A stretch of DNA of 64,000 bases from Verrucomicrobium sp. (GTDB lineage Bacteria; Verrucomicrobiota; Verrucomicrobiia; Methylacidiphilales; UBA1321): positions 62,001 to 126,000 of the forward strand of contig JAFIGT010000033.1 of assembly GCA_017849585.1 (NCBI GenBank), given 5' to 3'. Shown here piece after piece: positions 17,910 to 27,263 of the stretch. The notes under the pieces are model-generated. The model had not been told where the DNA came from and ran no database searches. It was given only the letters and a program-made list of their open reading frames with translations. The position numbers were made by a program, and so were the translations under genes. The first letter of the stretch is position 1. Each line of letters begins with the position of its first letter.

Positions 17910-17985
17910 TTTGGAGGACGCTGTCCTCCAAACCTCCCGCTCAAGGAAATCATTTCCTTGAGCGGGGGTATGGGGCGGAGCCCCA
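17910..17985. repeat. Cluster of three adjacent palindromes (REP-like)
   Basis: Three perfect hairpins stand almost back to back. TTTGGAGGAC/GTCCTCCAAA (17910-17919, 17923-17932); CCCGCTCAAGGAAAT/ATTTCCTTGAGCGGG (17936-17950, 17952-17966); TGGGGC/GCCCCA (17971-17976, 17980-17985). They lie in the 232-base gap between moxR and the SGNH hydrolase, starting right at the 3' end of the latter. This looks like a dispersed bacterial palindromic repeat; it could also terminate the SGNH gene. I see no other copy in the window. Confidence 0.6.
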
Positions 17986-19203
17986 TTACAAGCCAGCTGA
18001 GCCGATGCCGGTGACGATGAAATCGGTGCCGGTGCTCTTCTCGTTTTTATCGGGGCGCAACTCGATGCGCACGCGATGGGTGCCGGGTTTGAGATCCTTG
18101 CCCACGACTTGCGTCAGGTTGAATCCGCCCCACGTTTGCTCGAACCACGCATCCACAATCACCGGAGTGCCACCATCGATCGTCACGCTCGCCTTGCCCA
18201 TCGGGCCATTGATCTTCCAGTACTGGAGGAAAATGAGTGTACCCTGCACATCGAATTCCAGCACGCTGCCCGGTTGGGATGTCTTCCATCCCGTGGCCTT
18301 GCGATTGCTTGGCGTATCAAAGGTCCAGCCTTGATTCGCCACCGGCTTCAAATCGGCGGCGGTAAAGAGCGACGTCCGCTCGTACAGATCCGTGAACAGC
18401 GGCGCGGGGATCGGTTTGGCTTCCGCCAGCTTGCCGTCTTCAGGGAGCGTCTCCAGCACCTTTGCGAACAGGGCGTCGACCGTCTGCGCGGTGTAACCAT
18501 GGCCGAGATCGTTCGGGTGGACCGTATCCGGGCTGATGTCCTCCCACTTCACCTTGCCCGATTGCATTTCCGGGAAAATTGCATCGCGATAGCTTATCAT
18601 CGGCAGGTCATAATGGGTGCCCACTTTGGTGAACCACTCCTGCGCGTTGCCACCATCCTTGCGCAGCATGAACAAGAGCACCACGGCGGTTTTCTCCGGG
18701 CTCTTCAATGCCTGGCGAACCACACCTTCCAGCGTCTGTGCGCTTGCTTCACTGTTGCCGTCGTTCACCGCATACTCGACGACCAGCACATCAGGATGCT
18801 TGGAAAGCACATCGCGTTGCAGTCGCAACGCGCCGAAATTCGAGCCCGTGGCGCCGATGCCCGCATTGATCAATTCAATCTGCGCCTTCGGGAACGTCTT
18901 GCGCCACCAGTCGCCGATCACTTCCGCATAGCGCTTGTCTTTCACCGTGGCGCGCGCGCCTTCCGTGATCGAGCCGCCGATGCACGCCACCACTACTTTT
19001 TCCCCACGACGCGCCTTCGCCAAAGCGGCCTGCAGGCGGGCCGTGTCGCCGAGATTCACCAGACTGCGCTGAAGGACGTCCGGCGAGAGGGTCGGCGACA
19101 GCGGAGCGGCAGGTGCCTCCTGGGCGTGTGATGGGAGCGGTCCTTGGAAAGCGAGGCAAAGGGCGAGAAGTCCGGCGGTGCGGGGAAAGTTGGCGATGCG
19201 CAT
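17986..19203 (-). CDS. Secreted SGNH/GDSL-type esterase
   Basis: A 405-residue protein. The start at 19203 has an AGGATGG-like ribosome-binding site and opens a signal peptide (FPRTAGLLALCLAFQG, cleavage near SHA-Q). The SGNH landmarks are GGSITEG (block I Ser), NAGIGATGSNFG (block II Gly), YAVNDG (block III Asn) and DTVHPNDLGH (block V Asp-His). The C-terminal 130 residues form a beta-rich module (GTLIFLQYWKINGPMGKASV) of the kind fused to carbohydrate esterases of this group. Substrate is probably an acetylated glycan. Two relatives occur at 27264-28400 and 28585-30201, but this copy is outside the LacI-controlled region. Confidence 0.83.
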   Translation of the reverse strand: MRIANFPRTAGLLALCLAFQGPLPSHAQEAPAAPLSPTLSPDVLQRSLVNLGDTARLQAALAKARRGEKVVVACIGGSITEGARATVKDKRYAEVIGDWWRKTFPKAQIELINAGIGATGSNFGALRLQRDVLSKHPDVLVVEYAVNDGNSEASAQTLEGVVRQALKSPEKTAVVLLFMLRKDGGNAQEWFTKVGTHYDLPMISYRDAIFPEMQSGKVKWEDISPDTVHPNDLGHGYTAQTVDALFAKVLETLPEDGKLAEAKPIPAPLFTDLYERTSLFTAADLKPVANQGWTFDTPSNRKATGWKTSQPGSVLEFDVQGTLIFLQYWKINGPMGKASVTIDGGTPVIVDAWFEQTWGGFNLTQVVGKDLKPGTHRVRIELRPDKNEKSTGTDFIVTGIGSAGL

Positions 19204-19355
19204 AAGTGCCATCCTAGCGATTGTGCGGAGGCGAGGCAAGGGCGTCGTCTTTCGGATGTGAAATGCAATCGGCCATTCTGGCGATGAGAGAAAGGGTCGG
19301 GAGAAGTTGTGGCTTGTGGCATCGTTTGACTTGGCTACAACGGAGAAAAGTCTCC

Positions 19356-19841
19356 ATGTCCTGCCTGCCGGATGGTTTTCAGTTTTTCGATCCGGGTCGC
19401 CTTGTTGACGGCGACCTCACGCTGATTGTTTCCGAATATTATCCTGGCGACCCCACCATCCGCTACGTCCCCGCCTATTACTTTCAGATGACCCATTCCG
19501 TCACCGGCGAAAATATGGGACACATCCATCTTCGCGTCGGCGACAACGAGCAGATTTATTATTGCGGTCACATCGGCTATGGCGTCCACGAACGTTTTCG
19601 CGGTCACCGCCTCGCTGGCCGTGCCTGCCGGTTGATTTTTCCTCTTGCCCGCGCCCACGGCATTCACCCGCTCTGGATTACCTGCAATCCCGAGAACACC
19701 CCCTCGCGCCGCACCTGCGAACGGCTTGGCGGCAAGCTCGTGGAAATTATCTCCCTGCCGGAAGAATCCGAGTTGTTCCTCATCGGCGACCGCGAAAAAT
19801 GCCGGTATTGGTTTGAACTGGCCGATTTCGACAATTCGTGA
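19356..19841 (+). CDS. GNAT-family N-acetyltransferase
   Basis: A 161-residue protein from the ATG at 19356, which is preceded by GGAGAAAAG; upstream in-frame ATGs give a sequence unlike the family. The acetyl-CoA binding motif A is seen as GYGVHERFRGHRLAGRAC (about 75-92), followed by LWITCNPENTPSRRTCERLG, the usual GNAT motif B region. The acceptor substrate cannot be predicted; small-molecule amine acetylation is likely. It is 16 bases upstream of the metallo-hydrolase gene in the same direction. Confidence 0.85.
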   Translation: MSCLPDGFQFFDPGRLVDGDLTLIVSEYYPGDPTIRYVPAYYFQMTHSVTGENMGHIHLRVGDNEQIYYCGHIGYGVHERFRGHRLAGRACRLIFPLARAHGIHPLWITCNPENTPSRRTCERLGGKLVEIISLPEESELFLIGDREKCRYWFELADFDNS

Positions 19842-19857
19842 AATCGTAGAGAATTGT

Positions 19858-20658
19858 ATGTCGACCACCTCACTTTCCTTTCCCGTCCAGATTACCGTCA
19901 TGGGGAGTGGCACCTCACAGGGCGTCCCGATGATCGGCTGCGACTGCCCCGTTTGCCGGTCCACTGATCCCCGTGATCACCGCACCCGTTGCTCCCTCGT
20001 TGTCGCCACGCCCGACACCACCATTCTCATCGACACACCGCCCGAACTGCGCCTTCAAGCCCTTCGCACTGGACTCAAGCATGTCGATGCGGTTTTCCTC
20101 ACTCACGCTCACGCCGATCACATCATGGGTTTCGACGATTTGCGCCGCTTCTGCGATATCAAGAAAGGCGCCATGCCGGTCTACGCCTCGCCAGTCACCC
20201 TCGCCAGCGTCGCCAATGTTTTCCCCTACGCCTTCGACCCGAAGAACCGCATTCCCGGCTACGTTTCCGTCGACAGCCACCCCGTCACCGACAGCTTCAC
20301 CCTCGGCGGACTCACCATCACGCCCTACACGCTGCCCCATGGACGCTTTAATACCTACGGTTACCTCTTCCAACGTGCGGGCGAAAAAATCTTTGCCTAC
20401 ATGAACGATTGCAAGGACATCCCTGCGCCTGCGCGTGAGGCCATCCGCGATGTCAATGTCCTCATGATTGACGGCTTGCGCGACGAGGCCCATCCCACGC
20501 ACCTCACCGTCGGGGAGGCCATGGCCATTGGCCGCGACGTTCGTGCCAAGCACGTGTATTTGACCCACATCACCCATCAGAAGACCCACGCCCAACGTGA
20601 AACCGAGTTACCCAAAGGCGTGCAATTGGCTTACGATGGGCTAAGCTTCACCGTATGA
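19858..20658 (+). CDS. MBL-fold metallo-hydrolase (PhnP-like)
   Basis: A 266-residue protein. It starts with VMGSGTSQGVPMIGCDCPVC, whose Cys residues resemble the structural zinc site of PhnP-type phosphodiesterases, and continues with the metal-binding motif THAHADHIMG (about 82-91) and later conserved His residues (LPHGR, LTHITHQ). Likely a cyclic or nucleotide phosphodiesterase in the cytoplasm. No phosphonate genes are nearby, so a phn role is not implied. Its stop overlaps the start of the next gene (ATGA, 20655-20658). Confidence 0.88.
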   Translation: MSTTSLSFPVQITVMGSGTSQGVPMIGCDCPVCRSTDPRDHRTRCSLVVATPDTTILIDTPPELRLQALRTGLKHVDAVFLTHAHADHIMGFDDLRRFCDIKKGAMPVYASPVTLASVANVFPYAFDPKNRIPGYVSVDSHPVTDSFTLGGLTITPYTLPHGRFNTYGYLFQRAGEKIFAYMNDCKDIPAPAREAIRDVNVLMIDGLRDEAHPTHLTVGEAMAIGRDVRAKHVYLTHITHQKTHAQRETELPKGVQLAYDGLSFTV

Positions 20659-22391
20659 GCCCACGCCGCCTCATCCCGCAGCCGGAATCGTCTTGCGGTC
20701 GGGGCGTGAGGCTTCTTCTTTTTCTCCTCCTGCTGGGTGCCGCGTTGCCTTCGGCCGCGCGCGCCACGGCGGAAGATCTTCGCCAGCATCTCCTCGTCGT
20801 TTACAACAAAAATGCGGTCGAGGGTGAAAAACTGGCCCGCTATTACGCCGAGAAACGGCAGATCGCCGCCGACCACGTGCTCGGCATCGACTGCCCTGAC
20901 GTCGAGGAAATCGACCGCGCCACCTACAACGACAAGTTACGCGCGCCCATCGATGCCTATCTCGTTAGTCAGGGGTGGATCACCCGCGAAACCACCAATC
21001 TCGCCGCCGGTCCGAAAAGTATCGCCGTGCAGGTTGCCACGCGAAACGACATCTGGTGCCTGGCGCTCATTCGTGGCATTCCCCTACGCATTCAGAATGA
21101 TCCCTTGGTCAACGACACCCCGCATCTCAAGCCCGAACTCAACACCAACGCGGCCAGCGTCGATTCCGAACTCGCCACCCTGCCCATCCTCGGCCTGCCG
21201 ATGAATGGGCCCGCGCTCAACCCCTACTACTTTGCCGGGTACGCCCGCGAGTTCGACGCACTCGATGCGCGCCGCCAGATTCTTGTCGCCCGCCTCGATG
21301 CTCCGGCCGTGTCCGATGTCCAGCGCATGATCGATGAAAGCCTCGTTGCCGAGACCAACCGACTTACCGGCAACGTCTGCCTCGATGCACGCGGATTCAC
21401 CGACAAGAACAATCCCTATGTCCTTGGCGACGACTGGCTGCGCAACGCCCTCATCTCCCTTGCCCGCGAAGGCTGGCCCATCGAGTTCGACAACAATCCC
21501 GACCTCATTGCAGCCAATCTTCCCATTAACCAAATCGCTCTCTATGCCGGTTGGTACACCACCGACGCGCAAGGGCCCTTCTTCCAGCCTCCGCGCCGCT
21601 TCGCCACCGGTGCCATCGCCTACCATCTCCACTCCTTCAGCGCCTCCACCCTCCGCAGCCGCACCGCCAACTGGTGCGGCCCCCTCCTCAGCGCCGGGGC
21701 GGCCGCCACCATGGGCTGCGTGTACGAGCCCTACCTCGATCTCACGCCGCACATCGATATTTTTATCGATCGACTCCTGCAGGGCTACACGCTGGTGGAG
21801 GCCGGCACCATGTCGCAAAAAGGACTCTCGTGGATGGTTACCATCGTCGGCGATCCGCTCTACCGGCCTTTCCGCGAAAAATTTCCCGAGGCCCTCACCC
21901 ATGCTCGAGAACAAAACAGCATCAATCTCGAATGGCTCGAATTGCAGCAAGCCCGCCTCTCCATGCAAAACGGCATCGTTTCTCCCGCCACGCTGAAGAA
22001 ACAACTCATCAACTCCATGGCCACCGAAATCTCGTGGGAAGGCTACGCCGATCTCCTCGCGACTTCCGGCAGTCCTGCCGATCTCAACGACAGCCTTGCC
22101 GCCTATCGTCAGGCGATGAAATTGTGTTTCGGTGCCGTCGACCAGATTCGCATCGGATTGAAAATGGTGCGGCTCGCTGCGAAGACCCGCCAACCCGACG
22201 TCGCCAAAGCGACCCTCAAGCAACTCGCGCAACGCTGGCCCCGCGATGTGACTTTCTATGGTCTCGACACCGAGCTCACCCGGCTCACCACTGGCGGAGC
22301 TCCGGTTCCCGTGAATGTGCCGCCATCGGATTCGACTTCCGCTCCCGTCCCTGCCTCGACACCGGTATCCGAACCAGCGACTGCACCGTGA
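20655..22391 (+). CDS. TIGR03790 family secreted protein
   Basis: A 578-residue protein with a signal peptide (LLLFLLLLGAALPSAARA). The mature N-terminus (HLLVVYNKNAVEGEKLARYY) and the following DHVLGIDCPDVEEIDRATY block are those of TIGR03790, an uncharacterised family common in Verrucomicrobia, Acidobacteria and Planctomycetes. The C-terminal 150 residues look alpha-helical and repeat-like, followed by a Pro/Ser/Ala-rich tail. Translationally coupled to the metallo-hydrolase. Function unknown; the protein should be outside the cytoplasm. Confidence 0.8.
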   Translation: MSPRRLIPQPESSCGRGVRLLLFLLLLGAALPSAARATAEDLRQHLLVVYNKNAVEGEKLARYYAEKRQIAADHVLGIDCPDVEEIDRATYNDKLRAPIDAYLVSQGWITRETTNLAAGPKSIAVQVATRNDIWCLALIRGIPLRIQNDPLVNDTPHLKPELNTNAASVDSELATLPILGLPMNGPALNPYYFAGYAREFDALDARRQILVARLDAPAVSDVQRMIDESLVAETNRLTGNVCLDARGFTDKNNPYVLGDDWLRNALISLAREGWPIEFDNNPDLIAANLPINQIALYAGWYTTDAQGPFFQPPRRFATGAIAYHLHSFSASTLRSRTANWCGPLLSAGAAATMGCVYEPYLDLTPHIDIFIDRLLQGYTLVEAGTMSQKGLSWMVTIVGDPLYRPFREKFPEALTHAREQNSINLEWLELQQARLSMQNGIVSPATLKKQLINSMATEISWEGYADLLATSGSPADLNDSLAAYRQAMKLCFGAVDQIRIGLKMVRLAAKTRQPDVAKATLKQLAQRWPRDVTFYGLDTELTRLTTGGAPVPVNVPPSDSTSAPVPASTPVSEPATAP

Positions 22392-22468
22392 ATTTCAAAT
22401 TCGCCATCCCGGAGCGGTGGGTGTAGCCTTCTCTCATTGGCATTTGGAAATTTTAAATTGGCAATCTC

Positions 22469-23335
22469 ATGATCCTCATCGACACCCACGCTCACCTTGA
22501 CTACACCAACTTCGATTCCGACCGTCCCCAGGTGCTGACCCGCGCCACCGAGACCGAGGTGAAGGAAATGATCTCCATTGGGACGCATCTCGAATCCAGC
22601 GCGCGCGCGGTCGAGCTCGCAAACAACTTCCCCAACGTCTGGGCCACGGTCGGCATTCATCCCAGCGAAGCGGATACTGCTACGGAAAATTTCATCGATA
22701 CCCTGCGCCAACTCGCCGCCAATCCCCGCGTCGTCGCCATTGGCGAGATCGGGCTCGACTATCATCGTCTACCCAGTCTCGAAATTTCCCCCAAGCCCGG
22801 CGACGTCTTTGCCGCCACCGTTTCCGTCGATCCCGGCACGCTCACCGCGAAAATTGCGGATGACGATTACAAAAATAAGCAGGCCATTGTCTTTCGCGAA
22901 CAGCTCGACCTCGCCGTTGAACTTAACCTCAACGTCGTCATCCACCAGCGCGACGCCTGGGATGACACGATTGCCATCCTCGACGATTACACGGGAAAAC
23001 TGCGCGGCGTTTTCCATTGCTTCGGCGGCACGCTCGATCAGGCCAACCAGATTCTCGCCATGGGCCATCTCGTGTCCTTCACCGGCATCGTCACGTTCAA
23101 GAACGCCCGCGAAGTGCAGGCTACGGTCCAGGGCGTGCCGCTCGATCAATTCATGGTCGAAACCGATTGCCCCTACCTCGCACCCGTGCCGCACCGCGGC
23201 AAACGGTGCGAACCGGCGTTCACCCGTCTCGTTGCGGAAAAAATCGCTTCCTTGCGTGGCATCCCGCTCGAAGAAGTCGCCCTCGCCACCACCGCCACCG
23301 CTCGCCGTTTCTTCAACTTCACCCGGCAGGGTTGA
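22469..23335 (+). CDS. tatD: TatD-family metal-dependent hydrolase
   Basis: A 288-residue TIM-barrel hydrolase. Metal-binding landmarks are present: IDTHAHLDY (His-X-His), GEIGLDYHR (Glu), NVVIHQRDA (His), GVFHCFGG (His) and ETDCPYLAPVP (Asp). The family includes 3'-5' DNases and D-aminoacyl-tRNA deacylase-like proteins. About 25 extra residues between GEIGLDYHR and the FREQLDLA helix form an insertion relative to the most compact members. It is the last gene of the rightward group and converges on the large GH71-like gene. Confidence 0.9.
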   Translation: MILIDTHAHLDYTNFDSDRPQVLTRATETEVKEMISIGTHLESSARAVELANNFPNVWATVGIHPSEADTATENFIDTLRQLAANPRVVAIGEIGLDYHRLPSLEISPKPGDVFAATVSVDPGTLTAKIADDDYKNKQAIVFREQLDLAVELNLNVVIHQRDAWDDTIAILDDYTGKLRGVFHCFGGTLDQANQILAMGHLVSFTGIVTFKNAREVQATVQGVPLDQFMVETDCPYLAPVPHRGKRCEPAFTRLVAEKIASLRGIPLEEVALATTATARRFFNFTRQG

Positions 23336-23464
23336 TGTTTTAAAGGGAAATATAACAGCCAATAGCAGGCGAAGTGGTAGCTCAGCCGATCAAGCTTTTC
23401 CATTCGGATGGCTCTGGGCACGGGATCAAAGAAGAAGGCATGCCACAATTCCGAGTTCACGGTT

Positions 23465-26400
23465 TTACCGCCAATTGTTGCCTTGAGTCAGCCGACTGAC
23501 TTCGTCGGCGCTGATGGCAGCTCCGATTACTTCCACTTCATCCATGGTCCCGATAAATCCCAAAACACCGCTGGTGGTCGCTGTGCTGAAGCTGATGCCT
23601 GGGGTTTGATGTGTTCGTTGATAAACCGGCGCTAAACCTGAACTTTGGCCGATGAGTATGCCGTCGAGGTATAGCTTGAGCGAGGTAAGATCATAAACGC
23701 ACACGAGATGATTCCATCCGGTGTGCAGTGCCTGGTTGGCTTGCAGACTGGCCGATAAGCCGGCGCGTTGCAGAGTAAGAATGGGCACGCCACTCGAATT
23801 CAATTGAATGGTAAATGGGCTTGCGTTTAGTTGCTTCCAAATTGGGGTTGAAGTATTTCCGATGGTGACATTGATCCAGAGGCTGGTGGTTTGCGCTCCG
23901 ACTGGACTGGATTTGGATCGAAAACGAACGACAGTGCCGTCGTTGATCAACTGGAGTGCCTTGCCTCTACAACCATCAACCCATGCATAATGATTGTTCG
24001 TCTCCTGATCATAGTTGGCGGTTTGGCCGTCACCCAATCCACCATACTCCACCCAAGCTCGACCTGATTGATGGCTGGAACCGCGGTCGTTAAGCCTGAA
24101 GCCGGCCCCTTCTTCAAAGTCGAGATGGAAGTAGGGAATCCGGCTGCGCGAGAGTGAGGCTGTGATTACTTGGCTCGCGGTGAATGTATTGAGATTTACG
24201 CCGCTATAAGGTGAAACGAAATCATCCATATCTCCTCCTGCGCGAATCAACTGAATCGGTACAGATGTGGTGGCTAGGGTTTGACTGGATTGAACGATCA
24301 CTGGATTAGAGAACGCAATTTTTCCGGAGGTGTACCAAGTGATGGCTTGGAGTACGCGCAGACCTTCCATGTCTGTTGCAAGTGGGACATGTCTCACGTA
24401 GGTTCCTTGCCCCGATAGGGGGTAATCCAGATTCGCATCGGTTGTATCTGAAGTCAGAACTAGGTTAAGGGTAACTTTGCGGTCATTGATTGTGACGGTT
24501 TTAGCCACGTTTCGCTTTTGTAGATCTCCCAGATTGGTTGAGAGCGATGTGATAGAGGGATAATCTGGAAGAGATAGCTGTATGACGCTGGATGTGGTGC
24601 AATCAAACCGGGCAACACGAGTCCGGTAATCGCCTGCGGGATAGGAAGAGAACACGGCGCTGACACTTTCGACGCTGGTGATGGAGCTTAGATAATGAGG
24701 GCTGTATAAGTCGTGAATGAGGCCGTTACCAATACTCAGCATCAGGGGGATGTTTTCAGAGGCTTCCACTCGGAGAAATAAATTCGACAGTGTGGCCAAA
24801 GTTGTCGACGAGCGAAATCCCCCAAGACTAAGGGATCCCTCGCAGAGAGTGAGACGCTTGATACTCTCGGTTGAACTGATTGTGACTTGCGCTTGCTCCA
24901 CGGGCGATGAATTGGTGATTGTCAATGTTGGCTGGGTGGCCGTGATCCACGATAAATCGATGGAATAGGGAACCGGCAGTTTTACGAGGTTGTATCGCAG
25001 TCGCGTTGTTGCCAATGGGAGCTGGTTATAAAGAAGGTTCCAGTTTCCTCCGCTTGTCTCGCGTACCTGAATAGTGACGAAGGGTTGAACGGCATCCATA
25101 ACGCCAACCACTGAGGTCGTATCCCAACTCAAAGTGAGCAATGACTCTGCATTCACGTTTCCAGAGATGGTGTTGCTGAGCGTAACGGAGGTGCCGCCAT
25201 TCACTGGACGCAGTTCCACAGTGACATTGACATCGCAACGTTTGTCGGTAGCGGGCAATCCGGCGCATTGGAAATAAAAGGTGTCGCCGTACAGCAGTTC
25301 GTTGGGGTAGGACACCACAATGCGCGGGCTTGGGAAAGGGCTTTTAGCATTGTCCATCAGCCCTCGAAAAAATTTTAGCAGTGTATTGTATCCCCACACG
25401 TTGCGGCTTGATGGCACCCATAACGATTCATTGCAATCGTTCCAGGTGACGAGCAGAACCTGACGGTAGCCCAGTGCCATCCAGAGGTGCATGGTGTCGA
25501 TGATGTTTTTTATTCCATGAAAAGGCACTCGTGTTGCCTGTCCGGGACGATTGGAACTGTCGTAACCGGCCGCAATGGAGGGTATCCACAAAAAATCAGA
25601 CGCTAAACTCTTAAGTCGCTGATCCAGTGCCACACAGGCGTCGCGATCCCAGAAGCGATCGAATCCATGGGCTGCATCGCAGGATACTGTTAATAACCAG
25701 CTCAACGTTCCGCACTGTACCGGTTTGGGCCAAAGTTGATTGAGTAGATCTGGGCGATCCAAGGCAATTTTATCAAACTGAGAGATCTTTTTTATCAGGC
25801 GAACACTGACTCCCCGTGCGCGCAGCTGACCGTTAAACGCGTCCATGCCGGCGGCGGTTTCGGACCAAGCGGTCGCACTATAGAGAAAATGACAAGGCTC
25901 TCCGGCGTATTGATAGGCCATTGGATCATTGGCATGTTGCAGGATGTAGTCAGCCACGGTATTGGCTGCGATCACTGGATCGGACGAAAGCGTGGCCGAA
26001 GTCCACTCTGGCGCCAGATAAAAGGTAGTGCCTGTCGCCGTCAGAATGGCATTGGCGGCTGTGAAGGCCGCTGAGGGAACACCCCCAAGCATTTGAAAGC
26101 CACTCACCCCACTTTCGATAGCTTGCAGCATATGTTGCTGGAGATCGGTGGCTGAATCTCCGGATTGTTGGTTGAATGGCCAAGCGTCATTGTTTCCGCC
26201 CACATGTGGGTGAGCATGCAGATGAGCATTGGGCACTTGCGGCATATAGTGGGCCCAAACCACGGCCGGAATTGTGGAAAGGACGGTCAACTGATCGATG
26301 CGGAGGATGGACGATCCCGCTGCCGTTGATACATAAAATCCGATTCCAGTAACGAAGGATGACGGCAAATCACTAGTCAAAACTGAACCCAGAGCCATCG

Positions 26401-26947
26401 CCGATCCAGATGGGTTGAGCGTAAAATTTCGCCAGTTCGACGAGGCCGTTGAAAAGGTCAGACTTTTTTCCACTGCCGATGTTGTGGCACCGGCAAAAAG
26501 AGGGGCACTGGATATAACCGGACTCGTCGTAAAGGTAGTGCTAGACGCATACCAATTATCGTCGATTTTGAGCAACAGTCGCACGGTGGTGGCGCTATTG
26601 CTATTGCCCATGTTCCATTTGATGACGCTCTTTGAGGCATTGAAACTGATGCCGGTCTGGACCAACGCGTAGTTATTGGCGGAACTGGTATTGAGTGCCA
26701 GGTAGCCGTAAGAACTGCCCGGATTTCCTGCCAGATTGGAGAGGAATGAGAGTGACGTTTCAGAGGTAATGCTCGTGGCCGCGCTGCCTTGGTAGGAATA
26801 CCATCCTGTAGTGCTTTCTGTGATATTCCCGGCTGTCAGGTTGTCAAAGGATTGCTGATAGAGAGATTGGGCCAAAAGAGGACATACGCTTGGGAGTGCA
26901 ATCAGGAAAGATATCAAAAGAAAACGACTTATCGTTACGGTTATCAT
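23465..26947 (-). CDS. Secreted GH71-like protein with PEP-CTERM-partner domain and LamG domain
   Basis: A 1160-residue secreted protein (signal peptide about 8-27) preceded by AAGGAG. The N-terminal domain (about 28-228) is homologous to the whole mature part of the PEP-CTERM protein at 37843-38652. The middle resembles GH71 alpha-1,3-glucanases: VVWAHYMPQVP opening, GVSGFQML, and TWNDCNES near residue 502, matching the acidic motif of that family. Then comes a beta-rich region and a concanavalin/LamG domain (about 930-1155, with WNHLVCVYDLTSLKLYLDG). A close paralogue without the N-terminal domain is at 34890-37778. An operator-like palindrome sits 109 bases upstream. Likely an extracellular endo-glucanase acting on an alpha-linked glycan; the linkage is inferred. 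Confidence 0.8.
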   Translation of the reverse strand: MITVTISRFLLISFLIALPSVCPLLAQSLYQQSFDNLTAGNITESTTGWYSYQGSAATSITSETSLSFLSNLAGNPGSSYGYLALNTSSANNYALVQTGISFNASKSVIKWNMGNSNSATTVRLLLKIDDNWYASSTTFTTSPVISSAPLFAGATTSAVEKSLTFSTASSNWRNFTLNPSGSAMALGSVLTSDLPSSFVTGIGFYVSTAAGSSILRIDQLTVLSTIPAVVWAHYMPQVPNAHLHAHPHVGGNNDAWPFNQQSGDSATDLQQHMLQAIESGVSGFQMLGGVPSAAFTAANAILTATGTTFYLAPEWTSATLSSDPVIAANTVADYILQHANDPMAYQYAGEPCHFLYSATAWSETAAGMDAFNGQLRARGVSVRLIKKISQFDKIALDRPDLLNQLWPKPVQCGTLSWLLTVSCDAAHGFDRFWDRDACVALDQRLKSLASDFLWIPSIAAGYDSSNRPGQATRVPFHGIKNIIDTMHLWMALGYRQVLLVTWNDCNESLWVPSSRNVWGYNTLLKFFRGLMDNAKSPFPSPRIVVSYPNELLYGDTFYFQCAGLPATDKRCDVNVTVELRPVNGGTSVTLSNTISGNVNAESLLTLSWDTTSVVGVMDAVQPFVTIQVRETSGGNWNLLYNQLPLATTRLRYNLVKLPVPYSIDLSWITATQPTLTITNSSPVEQAQVTISSTESIKRLTLCEGSLSLGGFRSSTTLATLSNLFLRVEASENIPLMLSIGNGLIHDLYSPHYLSSITSVESVSAVFSSYPAGDYRTRVARFDCTTSSVIQLSLPDYPSITSLSTNLGDLQKRNVAKTVTINDRKVTLNLVLTSDTTDANLDYPLSGQGTYVRHVPLATDMEGLRVLQAITWYTSGKIAFSNPVIVQSSQTLATTSVPIQLIRAGGDMDDFVSPYSGVNLNTFTASQVITASLSRSRIPYFHLDFEEGAGFRLNDRGSSHQSGRAWVEYGGLGDGQTANYDQETNNHYAWVDGCRGKALQLINDGTVVRFRSKSSPVGAQTTSLWINVTIGNTSTPIWKQLNASPFTIQLNSSGVPILTLQRAGLSASLQANQALHTGWNHLVCVYDLTSLKLYLDGILIGQSSGLAPVYQRTHQTPGISFSTATTSGVLGFIGTMDEVEVIGAAISADEVSRLTQGNNWR

Positions 26948-27263
26948 AGTCGAAAGGCTCCTTGGTTGTCCTGTTTTCTGACGATGTGCGAGTGACTAGG
27001 GCGTGGCTTGATTGAGATATATGTTTGCGGGCGGCCTCCGTTCAATATGGTCGTTTTCGAACAGTTCGATTATTGTAATTGAAATTTTTAAGGGAAATCT
27101 TGTCTTGTACTGTGTTGGAATCTGAAGAAGTGCTGCCTTTAGGAGCTAAGACTTATTTGGGCGTAATGAAGCTGAATGGTACGCTCACTTTTTCTGCGTA
27201 CCATGGCTTGAAGGCAGCTGTTAGAGGCTACTCAAAGCGCCGGTATGTAGGCAGTAGCTCTAT
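26948..27263. other. Intergenic region with promoter and operator of the GH71-like gene
   Basis: This 316-base gap contains the AAGGAG ribosome-binding site of the leftward gene (near 26955-26960), an operator-like palindrome at 27057-27069 and no convincing gene. A 62-codon rightward frame (27079-27267) has no ribosome-binding site, no recognisable domain and overlaps the end of the next gene, so it is not called. Confidence 0.6.
27057..27069. promoter_or_regulatory. LacI-type operator copy 1: TCGAACAGTTCGA
   Basis: A perfect 13-bp odd palindrome, one of five identical copies (central A/T allowed) in 23-45 kb. It lies 109 bases before the start of the 1160-residue GH71-like gene. The likely binder is the LacI-family protein encoded at 39780-40838. 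Confidence 0.7.

Noticed and set aside
23376-23440. tRNA-like string GGTAGCTCAG near 23381
   Set aside because: It resembles a D-arm, but no acceptor stem, anticodon arm or GTTCRA T-loop follows at the right distance.
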